Of a stretch of 53,983 bases of DNA, positions 26,758-35,205 are shown one piece after another. Position 1 is the first letter of the stretch; every line of letters starts with the position of its first letter. The stretch comes from Christensenella hongkongensis (GTDB taxonomy: Bacteria > Bacillota > Clostridia > Christensenellales > Christensenellaceae). The stretch covers positions 1 to 53,983 of the forward strand of contig NZ_LAYJ01000112.1 of assembly GCF_000981035.1 (NCBI RefSeq), read 5' to 3'. Both the position numbers and the translations under genes were made by a program. The notes under the pieces were generated by a model. That model did not search any database and was not told the DNA's origin. It saw only the letters and a list, made by a program, of their open reading frames with translations.

Positions 26758-26990
26758 TGGTGCACGTAATATTATTCGCGGACGCAAAGGCGGACGCACA
26801 AGATGCCGCTCTTTGGAGACGCGCCGTACAACTCAGGAAAGAGAAACGATGTACGGCGCTCTGCATCCACCTGTTGGAGCAACTGTAATTCAACGCGATA
26901 CGGCTCCTCATTGCGGCATCCCGTGTGTCCGCCGGCAAGTGCTGATTGCAAGTGCGTCGCGAACGATATCACATACCTGTACGTGCCTGC
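26758..26990 (+). ncRNA. Candidate branched RNA structure in the leuA-cimA spacer
   Basis: Nested inverted repeats cover most of the 269-nt gap. Stem A is 26762-26768 with 26980-26986 (GCACGTA/TACGTGC). Stem B is 26775-26786 with 26953-26963, one bulge. Stem C is 26789-26809 with 26913-26933, 19 of 21 pairs with one G-U. Inside C are hairpin D (26821-26830 with 26850-26859, ten perfect pairs) and hairpin E (GGAGC 26876-26880 with GCTCC 26903-26907). Hairpin F (GCAA 26935/TTGC 26946) lies between C and B. There is no T-tract, T-box core or riboswitch motif I know. It could be a cis-acting RNA, a processing site or a decayed inverted-repeat element. Confidence 0.55.
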
Positions 26991-27014
26991 CGCGTTTAAA
27001 AAAGGAGTATTTGA

Positions 27015-28589
27015 ATGAGCAAGAAAGTATATACGTTCGACTCTACACTGCGCGACGGGATGCAGGGGGAAGGCATCGCCTTCTCGGTGGAGGACAAGCT
27101 GAATATTGTCCGCGCGCTCGACGGGCTGGGAATCGACTACATCGAGGCGGGGAACCCCGCCTCCAACCCCAAAGATCTGGAATTTTTCCGCAGGCTCAAA
27201 GGGGAAAAGCAGCAGCACGCACAGCTTTGCGCGTTTGGGAGCACCCGCCGCAAGAACATTTTACCGGAGGAGGATTCCAACGTCAAAAGCCTTCTGGAAG
27301 CGGATACCCCCGCGGTTTCCATTTTTGGGAAGTGCTGGGATCTCCACGTGGAAAAGGTGATTAACACCACTTTGGAAGAGAATCTTTCCATGATCGAGAG
27401 CACGGTTGCATATATGAAGCGGCACGACAAATACGTGGTATTTGACGCGGAGCACTTTTTTGACGGGTTTAAGGCAAACCCCGAATACGCGTTCCTCGCG
27501 CTTGCCGCGGCAGTGCGCGGCGGCGCGGACGTGCTTTGCCTGTGCGATACGAACGGCGGGACGTTTCCCACGGATATTGGGGACGTGACGCAAAAAGCCG
27601 TTTGTGAATTTCCGGGCGTGCAGGTTGGCATCCATTGCCACAACGATACGGGCATGGCGGTAGCGCAGACCATGTTTGCAGTAGAGGCGGGCGCGCGGCA
27701 GGTGCAGGGCACGTTTATCGGCTTTGGCGAGCGCTGCGGAAACGCCAACCTTTCCACGGTTATTCCCAATCTGGAATTGAAACGGGGATATGAGGTTCTT
27801 GGAGAAGAGAACCTCAAAAACCTGACGGAAACGGCGCGCAGGATTGCAGATATATCAAACATCTGGCTGCCTTCCTCCAGCCCCTATGTGGGCTCGAGCG
27901 CATTCGCGCACAAGGGCGGAATGCACATTGACGGCGTGAAAAAGATTCGCGAGAGCTTTGAGCACGTGGATCCGCAAAAGGTAGGCAATAACCGCAGGTT
28001 CCTGATGAGCGAGGTTTCCGGCAAGGCGACGCTGATCAAAAAGATACAGCGTGTGGATCCTGCCGTTACGGTCAAAGACCCTGTGGTGGGCGAGCTTGTG
28101 GACAGGCTGAAACAGCTTGAATTTGAGGGATACCAGTTTGAGGCGGCGGAGCAGAGCTTTGAGCTTGTGATCAGAAGGCTGCTTGGAAAATACAAGCAGT
28201 ATTTTGCACTGGAATACTTCAAGATTATCGGCGAGCAGCCGCTTACCAACCAGGAGTATCCGTCCTCGGCGATCATTAAGGTAAAGGTGGGAGAGGAATC
28301 CCGCATTACAGGCGCGGAGGGCGACGGCCCGGTGCATGCGCTTGACCTTGCGCTGAGAAATGCGCTTAAGGGTTTCTATCCGTCGCTCGAGGACATGCGC
28401 CTTGCGGACTACAAGGTGCGCGTGCTGGAAAGCTCGGCGACGACGGCGGCAAAGGTGCGCGTTTTGATCGAATCCACGGACGGGAAGCACACATGGAATA
28501 CGGTGGGCGTTTCCACCGATATCATCGAGGCGAGTTTCCTTGCACTCACCGATTCGATCGAGTACAAGCTGACGCTTGACAAGGTATAA
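27015..28589 (+). CDS. cimA: Citramalate synthase
   Basis: A 524-aa LeuA-family enzyme. The opening FDSTLRDGMQGEGI, with DAEHFFDGFKAN and HCHNDTGMAVAQ, is that of (R)-citramalate synthase, which joins pyruvate and acetyl-CoA. The C-terminal regulatory domain (GDGPVHALDLALR to GVSTDIIEAS) is present. It feeds LeuC/LeuD/LeuB to make 2-oxobutyrate, so isoleucine can be made without threonine deaminase. GGAG at 27004-27007 precedes ATG. The 2-isopropylmalate synthase lies just upstream and is a distant paralogue. Confidence 0.92.
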   Translation: MSKKVYTFDSTLRDGMQGEGIAFSVEDKLNIVRALDGLGIDYIEAGNPASNPKDLEFFRRLKGEKQQHAQLCAFGSTRRKNILPEEDSNVKSLLEADTPAVSIFGKCWDLHVEKVINTTLEENLSMIESTVAYMKRHDKYVVFDAEHFFDGFKANPEYAFLALAAAVRGGADVLCLCDTNGGTFPTDIGDVTQKAVCEFPGVQVGIHCHNDTGMAVAQTMFAVEAGARQVQGTFIGFGERCGNANLSTVIPNLELKRGYEVLGEENLKNLTETARRIADISNIWLPSSSPYVGSSAFAHKGGMHIDGVKKIRESFEHVDPQKVGNNRRFLMSEVSGKATLIKKIQRVDPAVTVKDPVVGELVDRLKQLEFEGYQFEAAEQSFELVIRRLLGKYKQYFALEYFKIIGEQPLTNQEYPSSAIIKVKVGEESRITGAEGDGPVHALDLALRNALKGFYPSLEDMRLADYKVRVLESSATTAAKVRVLIESTDGKHTWNTVGVSTDIIEASFLALTDSIEYKLTLDKV

Positions 28590-28627
28590 AACAGGCTTAG
28601 GCTGTTATGGTATAATGGTTACGGCAA

Positions 28628-28670
28628 TTTATCGCAGGTTTTGCATAACCTGCCTGGAGTGATATCGCTG
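28628..28670. repeat. Dispersed 43-nt repeat, copy B
   Basis: Thirty-five of 43 bases match 4839-4881. Here the core forms a hairpin, GCAGGTT (28634-28640) with AACCTGC (28647-28653). It sits in the cimA-leuC spacer about 35 nt before the leuC start. Confidence 0.6.
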
Positions 28671-28703
28671 TATGATACAAGAATAAAGGAGAGTATAAAA
28701 TTT

Positions 28704-29960
28704 ATGGGCATGACAATGACGCAAAAAATACTGGCGGCTCACGCGGGCCTTCCCAGCACCACCACGGGGCAGCTCATTTCCGTGAACCTGGACATGGTTC
28801 TTGGGAACGACATCACAGCCCCCGTCGCCATTCGTGAATTTAATAAGACGGGCAAGGAAGTGTTTGATAAAAACAAGATCGCGCTCGTTATGGATCACTT
28901 TACGCCAAACAAGGACATTAAGGCTGCCGAGCAGTGCAAGCTGGTACGTGAATTTGCAGGCAGGCACGGCATCGTCAATTTCTTCGACGTTGGGGAAATG
29001 GGCATCGAGCACGCGCTATTGCCGGAAAAGGGCCTTGTGGTGGCGGGCGACGCAGTGATCGGCGCGGACTCGCACACCTGCACCTACGGCGCGCTGGGCG
29101 CGTTTTCCACGGGGGTTGGCTCTACAGATATGGCGGCTGCAATGGCAACGGGCAAGGTGTGGCTGAAGGTTCCGCCGACAATCCGCTTTAACCTCCGTGG
29201 CGAGCTGAAAAAATATGTCAGCGGCAAGGACGTGATTTTGCATATCATTGGCATGATCGGCGTGGACGGGGCGCTTTACCAGTCCATGGAATTTGGCGGA
29301 GAAGGGCTTGCCTCCCTCACGATGGACGACCGCCTGTGCATTGCGAACATGGCGATAGAGGCGGGCGGCAAAAACGGTATTTTTGAGGTGGACGACCAGA
29401 CCATCGAATACATCAGGGAGCATTCCGACAGGGAGTTCAAGGTTTATACGCCGGACGCGGACGCGGATTATGCCCGCGTGATCGACTTGGATTTGTCGCA
29501 AATCAAATCCACGGTTTCGTTCCCGCACCTGCCGGAAAACACAAAGACAATCGACGAGGTGGGCGACATTAAAATCGACCAGGTTGTGATTGGCTCGTGC
29601 ACAAACGGCAGGATCAGCGACCTGCGCGCCGCCGCGGAAATCATGGTTGGAAGGAAGGTAGCAAAGAACGTACGCACGATTATCTTCCCGGCAACCCAGA
29701 AGATTTATTTGCAGGCAATGGAAGAGGGCCTGCTGAAGATATTTGTAGAGGCGGGATGCGCGGTTTCCACGCCTACCTGCGGGCCGTGCCTGGGAGGGCA
29801 CTGCGGCATCCTCGCTGAGGGCGAGCGTGCGGTTGCGACCACAAACAGGAATTTTGTGGGAAGAATGGGGCATGTGAAATCGGAAGTATACCTTGCTAGC
29901 CCGGAGGTCGCCGCGGCAAGCGCGATTGCGGGCAGGATTGCTTCGCCAACGGATATCTGA
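28704..29960 (+). CDS. leuC: 3-isopropylmalate dehydratase large subunit
   Basis: A 418-aa aconitase-family subunit that isomerises isopropylmalate and citramalate. Iron-sulfur Cys residues are in IGSCTNGR and [10 protein letters not shown]. The length is that of the short clostridial/archaeal type. ATG 28704 is preceded by AAGGAG (28686-28691); a TTG further upstream lies in the repeat element and is rejected. It works with LeuD, encoded 18 nt downstream. Confidence 0.95.
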   Translation: MGMTMTQKILAAHAGLPSTTTGQLISVNLDMVLGNDITAPVAIREFNKTGKEVFDKNKIALVMDHFTPNKDIKAAEQCKLVREFAGRHGIVNFFDVGEMGIEHALLPEKGLVVAGDAVIGADSHTCTYGALGAFSTGVGSTDMAAAMATGKVWLKVPPTIRFNLRGELKKYVSGKDVILHIIGMIGVDGALYQSMEFGGEGLASLTMDDRLCIANMAIEAGGKNGIFEVDDQTIEYIREHSDREFKVYTPDADADYARVIDLDLSQIKSTVSFPHLPENTKTIDEVGDIKIDQVVIGSCTNGRISDLRAAAEIMVGRKVAKNVRTIIFPATQKIYLQAMEEGLLKIFVEAGCAVSTPTCGPCLGGHCGILAEGERAVATTNRNFVGRMGHVKSEVYLASPEVAAASAIAGRIASPTDI

Positions 29961-29978
29961 GAAAGGGAGTTTGATAGT

Positions 29979-30470
29979 ATGAAAGCAAAAGGCACAGTTT
30001 TTAAATATGGGGATAATATCGATACGGACGTAATCATACCCGCACGCTACCTCAACACCTCCGATCCGAAGGAGCTTGCCTCCCACTGCATGGAGGATAT
30101 CGATACAGAATTTATCAAGAAGGTGAAGCAGGGCGACATTATGGTCGGCGAAAAGAATTTTGGCTGCGGCTCCTCGCGCGAGCACGCGCCGATTGCGATC
30201 AAGGAAGCGGGCATCAGCTGCGTGATCGCGAAGAGCTTTGCGCGCATCTTCTACCGCAACTCCATCAATATCGGGCTGCCGATTTTGGAATGCGAGCAGG
30301 CTGCGGACGAGATCAAAAACGGCGACGAGGTGGAGGTTGATTTTTCCACCGGAGCAATCCACGACCTGACGAGCGGAAAAAGCTATCAGGCGCAGCCGTT
30401 CCCGGAGTTTATCCAGGATATCATTTCATCGGGCGGGCTGATAGAGGCGGTGAAGCAGGACAAGCTGTAA
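29979..30470 (+). CDS. leuD: 3-isopropylmalate dehydratase small subunit
   Basis: A 163-aa swivel-domain subunit with [17 protein letters not shown], the substrate loop [12 protein letters not shown] and [18 protein letters not shown]. Short-type LeuD matching the short LeuC. GGGAG at 29965-29969 precedes ATG. It is the last gene of the operon; leuB is not in the window. Confidence 0.95.
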   Translation: MKAKGTVFKYGDNIDTDVIIPARYLNTSDPKELASHCMEDIDTEFIKKVKQGDIMVGEKNFGCGSSREHAPIAIKEAGISCVIAKSFARIFYRNSINIGLPILECEQAADEIKNGDEVEVDFSTGAIHDLTSGKSYQAQPFPEFIQDIISSGGLIEAVKQDKL

Positions 30471-30523
30471 GAACCGTCCAAAGCCACGCAAGGCATGGAC
30501 GATGTGCAGAACTGTATGAAAAG

Positions 30524-30556
30524 AAAAAGGATATTGCATATGCAATATCCTTTTTT
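30524..30556. terminator. Terminator ending the ilv-leu operon
   Basis: A near-perfect palindrome with AAAAAGGATATTGCA and its complement ending in six T. The A-tract on the other side lets it act also for the - strand gene at 30571. Confidence 0.93.
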
Positions 30557-30570
30557 GCGTATGGGCGTTG

Positions 30571-31554
30571 TCAGCGGATGATAAAAAGCGTTCCTTTGAT
30601 GGTAAAGCCGCCCCGCGCGGCGGACTTTTTGTTGAAGGCTTTGCGGAAACGGAGCACGGTTTTGTCTGCTTCCAATATGATGCCGGTTGTTTCGGGGGAA
30701 AGCCCGGGGTTGCCATAATAAGGGTATGTAAACACCTCCGAGCTTTCTACATAAAAGATTTCGCGCGCTTCCTCATCCGCTTCCTTCGCCTTCCAATACA
30801 GCGCGTTCAGGCGCTTGTCCCCATATTCCAGAAGAGCGCTGACAACGCGTATTTCCTGTTTCAGCTTCACCGCCGTCGCCTGGAAAAGCCGTTTAAATAA
30901 AACGCCCCTGCCCGGCTCGCGCCCTTGCAGGATTTCCACCATTTCCCAATGGTGTATTTGGTCGTTGACTCCCGTAAGGCCGCCTTTCAAAGCGGCAAGA
31001 CGCTTTTTGAGGTTGTGGGGGACGATGGCGCGTAACGCCCGCACGTTGAGAAACGCCTGCTTCAAAGAATCGCTGTAACCTGCCTGATGCTTTACCCGGA
31101 AGGTCTGGCGGGTGGGATCGACAATATAGATGGGTATTTTCATGCTGTCTGCAAGCTCGTAAATATAAGGCTTTTGCAGGGTGCCGTCGTCCAGCAGCAA
31201 TAGGCGGGTGGATTGCCGGACGACGCAATCCACCGCTTTCAAAATATCGTCGTAGCGGGCCATGCAGTTGAAATTGGTATGGTAATTGTGCAGATTTCCG
31301 CAAAAGTTCTTGAAATATATGGTGCAGGATATTTTTGTGCTGCGGCGTATGCTTTTCCTGTATTCGTCCACGATGCTGCTGAAAACAATATCGGAGTCCG
31401 AGCTGTCCAGCACCAAAAAATCGATCACATGGTGGCGCCTGAATAAATATGCAACCTGCAAACGGAGCGCGTCGCACAATTTATGGTCGGCAGCCAGATT
31501 GCGTTTTTTGCGGTTGTCGTAAAAGATACAGCCGCCCTCTTCCATCTGTTCCAT
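30571..31554 (-). CDS. Unrecognised protein
   Basis: A 327-aa soluble-looking protein with no signal peptide or clear membrane helix. I recognise no family. Visible features are a basic N-terminal third (RKKRNLAADHK, EYRKSIRRSTK), a hydrophobic strand and loop TRLLLLDDGTLQKP, followed by IPIYIVDPTRQTF, and a basic helical region (NLKKRLAALKGG). ATG 31554 is used because AAAGGAG lies eight bases upstream; GTG 31563 overlaps that site. It faces away from the XRE regulator at 31832. The alternating strands and helices would suit a Rossmann-like fold, but that is a guess. Confidence 0.6.
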   Translation of the reverse strand: MEQMEEGGCIFYDNRKKRNLAADHKLCDALRLQVAYLFRRHHVIDFLVLDSSDSDIVFSSIVDEYRKSIRRSTKISCTIYFKNFCGNLHNYHTNFNCMARYDDILKAVDCVVRQSTRLLLLDDGTLQKPYIYELADSMKIPIYIVDPTRQTFRVKHQAGYSDSLKQAFLNVRALRAIVPHNLKKRLAALKGGLTGVNDQIHHWEMVEILQGREPGRGVLFKRLFQATAVKLKQEIRVVSALLEYGDKRLNALYWKAKEADEEAREIFYVESSEVFTYPYYGNPGLSPETTGIILEADKTVLRFRKAFNKKSAARGGFTIKGTLFIIR

Positions 31555-31764
31555 AACAGGCACTCCTTTTTGGCAGCGCGGGGACAGGGCGCCCGCTCCT
31601 GCAATTTGTGCCGGTATTGCAACAAATGCGCATTAAAATTTGTTGCTTTCCCGGTAATTTAACCCACGGGCGGCGCGGAAGGGTGTAGACTGGATGATGT
31701 TGGGGTTTTGGATAGACAGCCTGCACCGAAGCGCGCGCGGTTGTGGGTTGATATTATTGTACTT

Positions 31765-31799
31765 TAAAGATGTCAATAATGCAATCTAAAGATGACAAT
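31765..31799. promoter_or_regulatory. Direct-repeat operator before the XRE gene
   Basis: TAAAGATGTCAAT (31765-31777) and TAAAGATGACAAT (31787-31799) are 12 of 13 identical with a 22-bp period. The second overlaps the likely -35 of the regulator promoter, so autoregulation is plausible. Confidence 0.6.
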
Positions 31800-31822
31800 T
31801 ATATTTAATGTAAATCTATACT
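31793..31822 (+). promoter_or_regulatory. Promoter of the XRE gene, likely leaderless
   Basis: TGACAA (31793-31798), an 18-nt spacer and TATACT (31817-31822). The start codon at 31832 is ten bases after the -10, about where transcription would begin, and there is no ribosome site before it. Confidence 0.5.
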
Positions 31823-31831
31823 ATATTTATT

Positions 31832-32215
31832 ATGAGTGATGCAGAGCAACGTCTGAAAAAATTTGTCTTAAATAGAATCAAGGAATTGTTGAAGACAGAT
31901 AGCAATAAAAGCTTGAGAACATTAAGCGAATTGATGGGACATCAAACATCGTATTTGTCTAATTTGTTGCGCCAACAAAAAATGCCGACGGTTAGTAGCA
32001 TAAATACGATCTGCAAATATTATGGATTGACATTATCAGAATTTTTCAATATTGATCGTCCTGTAAATGAACCACTCGATAGAATATCAAATTTATTGGG
32101 CGAGAAAATGAGCAATGAAGATTTACTTAGGCTTTATGATCTTGTTCGAACGTTAGATAAGAGTACTCTTAGCACCTTGCTTAAAGCATTTGAAATGTAT
32201 CGTGATAAAAAGTAA
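31832..32215 (+). CDS. XRE-type helix-turn-helix regulator
   Basis: A 127-aa protein with an HTH_3-type DNA-binding domain (about residues 20-75: SLRTLSELMGHQTSYLSNLL, then PTVSSINTICKYYGLTLSEFF) and a helical C-terminal half. It lies upstream of a methyltransferase/endonuclease pair. Controller proteins of R-M systems are short XRE proteins often translated from leaderless mRNA, as here, but they are usually about 80 aa and co-transcribed with the endonuclease; a terminator separates this one. It is either such a controller in variant form or an unrelated regulator. Confidence 0.85.
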   Translation: MSDAEQRLKKFVLNRIKELLKTDSNKSLRTLSELMGHQTSYLSNLLRQQKMPTVSSINTICKYYGLTLSEFFNIDRPVNEPLDRISNLLGEKMSNEDLLRLYDLVRTLDKSTLSTLLKAFEMYRDKK

Positions 32216-32240
32216 AAAGCGCGGAACCCGCGCTTTTTTA
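32214..32240 (+). terminator. Terminator after the XRE gene
   Basis: AAAAGCGCGG pairs with CCGCGCTTTT around AAC, followed by T residues. The same 24-nt sequence recurs at 34415-34438. Confidence 0.93.
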
Positions 32241-32296
32241 AATGCTGACTGCTTTGCCGGCCAGGACACAGGCGGTAATCCTTTGTTTTCCTGACT

Positions 32297-32324
32297 TTGA
32301 AATGGCATATAGATATGTTATTAT
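32297..32324 (+). promoter_or_regulatory. Promoter of the methyltransferase gene
   Basis: TTGAAA (32297-32302), a 16-nt spacer and TATTAT (32319-32324), ahead of GAGGTG and ATG 32343. Confidence 0.6.
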
Positions 32325-32342
32325 TTAATTGAGGTGTTACAG

Positions 32343-33248
32343 ATGGAGAATGTATTTACCAACAGAGAGGATATTGAGCTGTTGGAGGACGAATTTTCAT
32401 GCGTGATTCATGGAGATTGTATCGATGTTTTAAGAAAAATAGAATCCGACAGCGTTCACTTAATTTTCGCCGATCCGCCATACGGGATTGGGAAGGATTT
32501 TGGTATTTCCAATGACAAATGGAATGACATAAGCGCGTATTTTGAATGGTGTAAATTATGGATCGATGAGTGCATGCGTATCCTGAAACCAAATGGCACG
32601 ATGTATTTTATGTCGTCAACACAATATATGCCTATATTAGACAGGTATGTCGATGAAAAATATTATGTGATAAACAGAATTATCTGGACTTATGATTCAT
32701 CCGGCGTGCAATCAAAAAAGCGCTTTGGATCACTATATGAGCCTATTTTGATGATCACACATAATTCAAGTTCACAGTATGTTTTTAATTATGAAGATAT
32801 TGCTGTAGAAACGAAGACGGGCGCCCAAAGAAAGCTAATCGATTACAGAAAAACGCCTCCGCAGCCTTATGGTACAAAAAAGATTCCGGGGAATGTATGG
32901 GAGTTTAACAGGGTTAGATTCAGGATGGAGGAGTACGAAAACCATCCTACTCAAAAGCCGGAAAAGTTACTGGAAAGAATCATTACGACTTCCAGTAAAG
33001 AAGGTGATATTATATTGGATCCGTTCAGCGGATCTTTTACCACGTCGGCAGTCGCAAGAAGATTGGGACGTTATTCGATTGGAATTGATAACAACATCGA
33101 TTATTACAAAATTGGACTAAGGCGCGCTGGAGTAACACTTGAGTATCATGGCGAACTGTTGAAAAAAGATAAATCACGCAAAACGAAAAACAAGTCAAAA
33201 CTTGACCATGCAAACGTCATTGAAAATAATTTGTTGTATGAGGAGTAA
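32343..33248 (+). CDS. DNA methyltransferase (amino type, beta group)
   Basis: A 301-aa N4-cytosine or N6-adenine methyltransferase. Motif IV ADPPYGIG is near the N-terminus, and the AdoMet motifs NHPTQKP and LDPFSGSFTTS are near the C-terminus, the beta-group order. The third Gly of FxGxG is Phe here. Between them lies the target recognition region. It would protect DNA from the adjacent endonuclease. Codon use is much more AT-rich than in the ilv-leu and feo genes on either side, which points to recent transfer. The next gene begins four nt after the stop. Confidence 0.9.
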   Translation: MENVFTNREDIELLEDEFSCVIHGDCIDVLRKIESDSVHLIFADPPYGIGKDFGISNDKWNDISAYFEWCKLWIDECMRILKPNGTMYFMSSTQYMPILDRYVDEKYYVINRIIWTYDSSGVQSKKRFGSLYEPILMITHNSSSQYVFNYEDIAVETKTGAQRKLIDYRKTPPQPYGTKKIPGNVWEFNRVRFRMEEYENHPTQKPEKLLERIITTSSKEGDIILDPFSGSFTTSAVARRLGRYSIGIDNNIDYYKIGLRRAGVTLEYHGELLKKDKSRKTKNKSKLDHANVIENNLLYEE

Positions 33249-33252
33249 ACAA

Positions 33253-34341
33253 ATGAAAGAATTTGTAAAAGCGATCTTGCAGGAGGAATTCATAGACCAG
33301 CCGGAGATCGATATTGATGCCTTATTTGATAGCAGCCCGCTTTTAAGGTATATTGATTTAAAAACAGGCGCTATTTATGGGAATAGTAAATCCAGAAGAA
33401 GTTTAGGCAACATTTATGCGATTTATGCCATCTTACATTTTTACCAAAAAGATTATTATAACAAACCTGAGGAATACAGGGATTTTGAAGGATACGAGTA
33501 TACAAAATTATTCGCATTCTATCGAAGCTTATATGGTGGCAATAAACTTCAAAATCACGCGCTCAATTCACGGGTTAACGGTGAGTTTAAGAGTAAAATT
33601 GTTTCGAAACATGCAAATGATTTGATTATTAATAATTCCGGAAAATATGAGATACATATCGATTATTTATATGCAGACGGCGTCGATCTATCAAAATGCG
33701 CAATTAAAATCATTGAAGAATACATTAATTTGCTCCAGTTAAAGGACAACAAACTATTAGGAGACCTCGACGAGCTGATTAAGACAGATTCCTGCGCGAC
33801 AAAAAAAGCCAAGCTTTGTGATTTACTAGATGAAAAAGCAGAGGCGAGGATATTTGAAATCATATCATATTCAATCTTGAAAAACCATTACAGCAAAATT
33901 AAAATTTACATTGGTTATACCGTAGACGAGTTAGAAGAAGAGTATTTAGCCTTGTATAAAACCGGGCGCACAAATGCGAATGATGGTGGTATAGATTTTG
34001 TATTAAGGCCATTGGGCAGATTTTTCCAGGTTACGGAAGTCAATAATTACGATAAATATTTACTGGATATTGATAAGGTACTGCATTTTCCGATCACTTT
34101 TGTTATTAAAACTATTAATTCCAAGGAACAAATTGAAAAAGAATTAGAGGAATATATCGAACAACGTTCAGGCGGAATGCGGGTTATTAAAGAACGATAT
34201 CAAAAAGCAATCGAAGAAATAATCACGATAAATGAACTAAAGGAATGGCTGGAGGAACTATCGCCAGAATCCGTTGATGATTTGATCCGTGATATTAATT
34301 TGTACTATCATTTGGAATTGAATTTGCCATTTGAGGAATGA
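33253..34341 (+). CDS. Putative type II restriction endonuclease
   Basis: A 362-aa protein with no family I can name by eye. The position, four nt after a beta-group methyltransferase, and its AT-rich composition suggest the cognate endonuclease. A possible active site is NANDGGIDFVL, then RFFQVTEV, a PD-(D/E)xK-like pattern in which the usual Lys is absent. ATG 33253 has GAGGAG upstream; the track frame can extend into the methyltransferase end but without a ribosome site. Specificity cannot be inferred. Confidence 0.65.
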   Translation: MKEFVKAILQEEFIDQPEIDIDALFDSSPLLRYIDLKTGAIYGNSKSRRSLGNIYAIYAILHFYQKDYYNKPEEYRDFEGYEYTKLFAFYRSLYGGNKLQNHALNSRVNGEFKSKIVSKHANDLIINNSGKYEIHIDYLYADGVDLSKCAIKIIEEYINLLQLKDNKLLGDLDELIKTDSCATKKAKLCDLLDEKAEARIFEIISYSILKNHYSKIKIYIGYTVDELEEEYLALYKTGRTNANDGGIDFVLRPLGRFFQVTEVNNYDKYLLDIDKVLHFPITFVIKTINSKEQIEKELEEYIEQRSGGMRVIKERYQKAIEEIITINELKEWLEELSPESVDDLIRDINLYYHLELNLPFEE

Positions 34342-34414
34342 TTTCCCTCATCTATAACATTTCTCCAGGCATAAACGTGCCGGCAAACCAGGTTGCAGGT
34401 AATTATTTAAACTA

Positions 34415-34443
34415 AAAAAGCGCGGAACCCGCGCTTTTATTTT
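34415..34443. terminator. Terminator after the R-M genes
   Basis: The same hairpin as at 32214-32237 (24 identical bases). It lies directly against the end of the - strand hydrolase gene and can serve both directions. Confidence 0.9.
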
Positions 34444-34446
34444 TTA

Positions 34447-35187
34447 TCAAGCATTGCTTTGCGCCGCGATCCAATCCACGATTGCATCAGCGGCTATTTG
34501 CTGCTGCACTTTGTTTGAAATGAGCGCTTCGCCGTCTCCGTTCTGGTGACCGTAGCTGCCAAAGCCGGAATGGTTGCCGCCGTCGATTTCCTGGTAGAGC
34601 GTATCTGCGGGGAAATTCACGAGCGCTTCGTTGTATTTATCCCAATTCAGCACCTGGTCTTCTGAGGCGGTGAGGCTGATTGCCTTCAATCCGCTTGCGG
34701 AGAGGTCGGAATTTGGATAGGAGGCCAAAAACACGATTCCCTTGATCCGCCCGTCTTTTGCGGCGTAATTTGCAGCCATAACCCCGCCGAGCGAGTGCCC
34801 GCCGATATACCAGTTTTCAATTCCGGGGTTCTGGTCGATCACGCCTTTTGCGCTGCCGCTGCCAAAAACCGCAAGGTCGAAAGGCATTTTCACGATAAAG
34901 CAGGAAACGCCCTGTGCGGCGATGTCGCGGGCGAGCAGGGCGTAAGCCTCTGCGTCCACTTTGCCGCCGGGATAGAATATCAAAGCGTTATTGCCCTCAT
35001 TTTGATCAGGAATCAATGCAATGGTTTGATCTGTCTGCGTCACCGTCACGCCGCCGCCGGACGTCAGAGCGTCTTTCGCAGCGCCGGAGGCCCCGTAATT
35101 GCCTGTGCTGAGGTAAATGAAAACCGCGCACAGGAGTGCGGCCACAACCACAAGTATGACGATTTTCAGGATTCTTTGTTTTCTCAT
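34447..35187 (-). CDS. Membrane-anchored alpha/beta hydrolase
   Basis: A 246-aa protein with one N-terminal helix (residues 7-26) and an alpha/beta hydrolase domain. The nucleophile elbow is GGHSLGG, a likely acid is in SEDQVLNWD and the His in GGNHSGFGSYG. It is probably an external lipase or esterase-like enzyme of unknown substrate. AAGG sits eight bases before ATG. It follows the DUF5996 gene by 18 nt. Confidence 0.85.
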   Translation of the reverse strand: MRKQRILKIVILVVVAALLCAVFIYLSTGNYGASGAAKDALTSGGGVTVTQTDQTIALIPDQNEGNNALIFYPGGKVDAEAYALLARDIAAQGVSCFIVKMPFDLAVFGSGSAKGVIDQNPGIENWYIGGHSLGGVMAANYAAKDGRIKGIVFLASYPNSDLSASGLKAISLTASEDQVLNWDKYNEALVNFPADTLYQEIDGGNHSGFGSYGHQNGDGEALISNKVQQQIAADAIVDWIAAQSNA

Positions 35188-35205
35188 ACGGCTAACCTTG
35201 ATTGC

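Noticed and set aside
26772-27218. Frames inside the leuA-cimA spacer on either strand
   Set aside because: They run into cimA or leuA, have no ribosome sites and cross the paired stems.
28576-28616. TTGACA and TATAAT before leuC as an internal promoter
   Set aside because: The spacing is 29 nt, too long for a sigma-A promoter, and the TTGACA lies in cimA codons.
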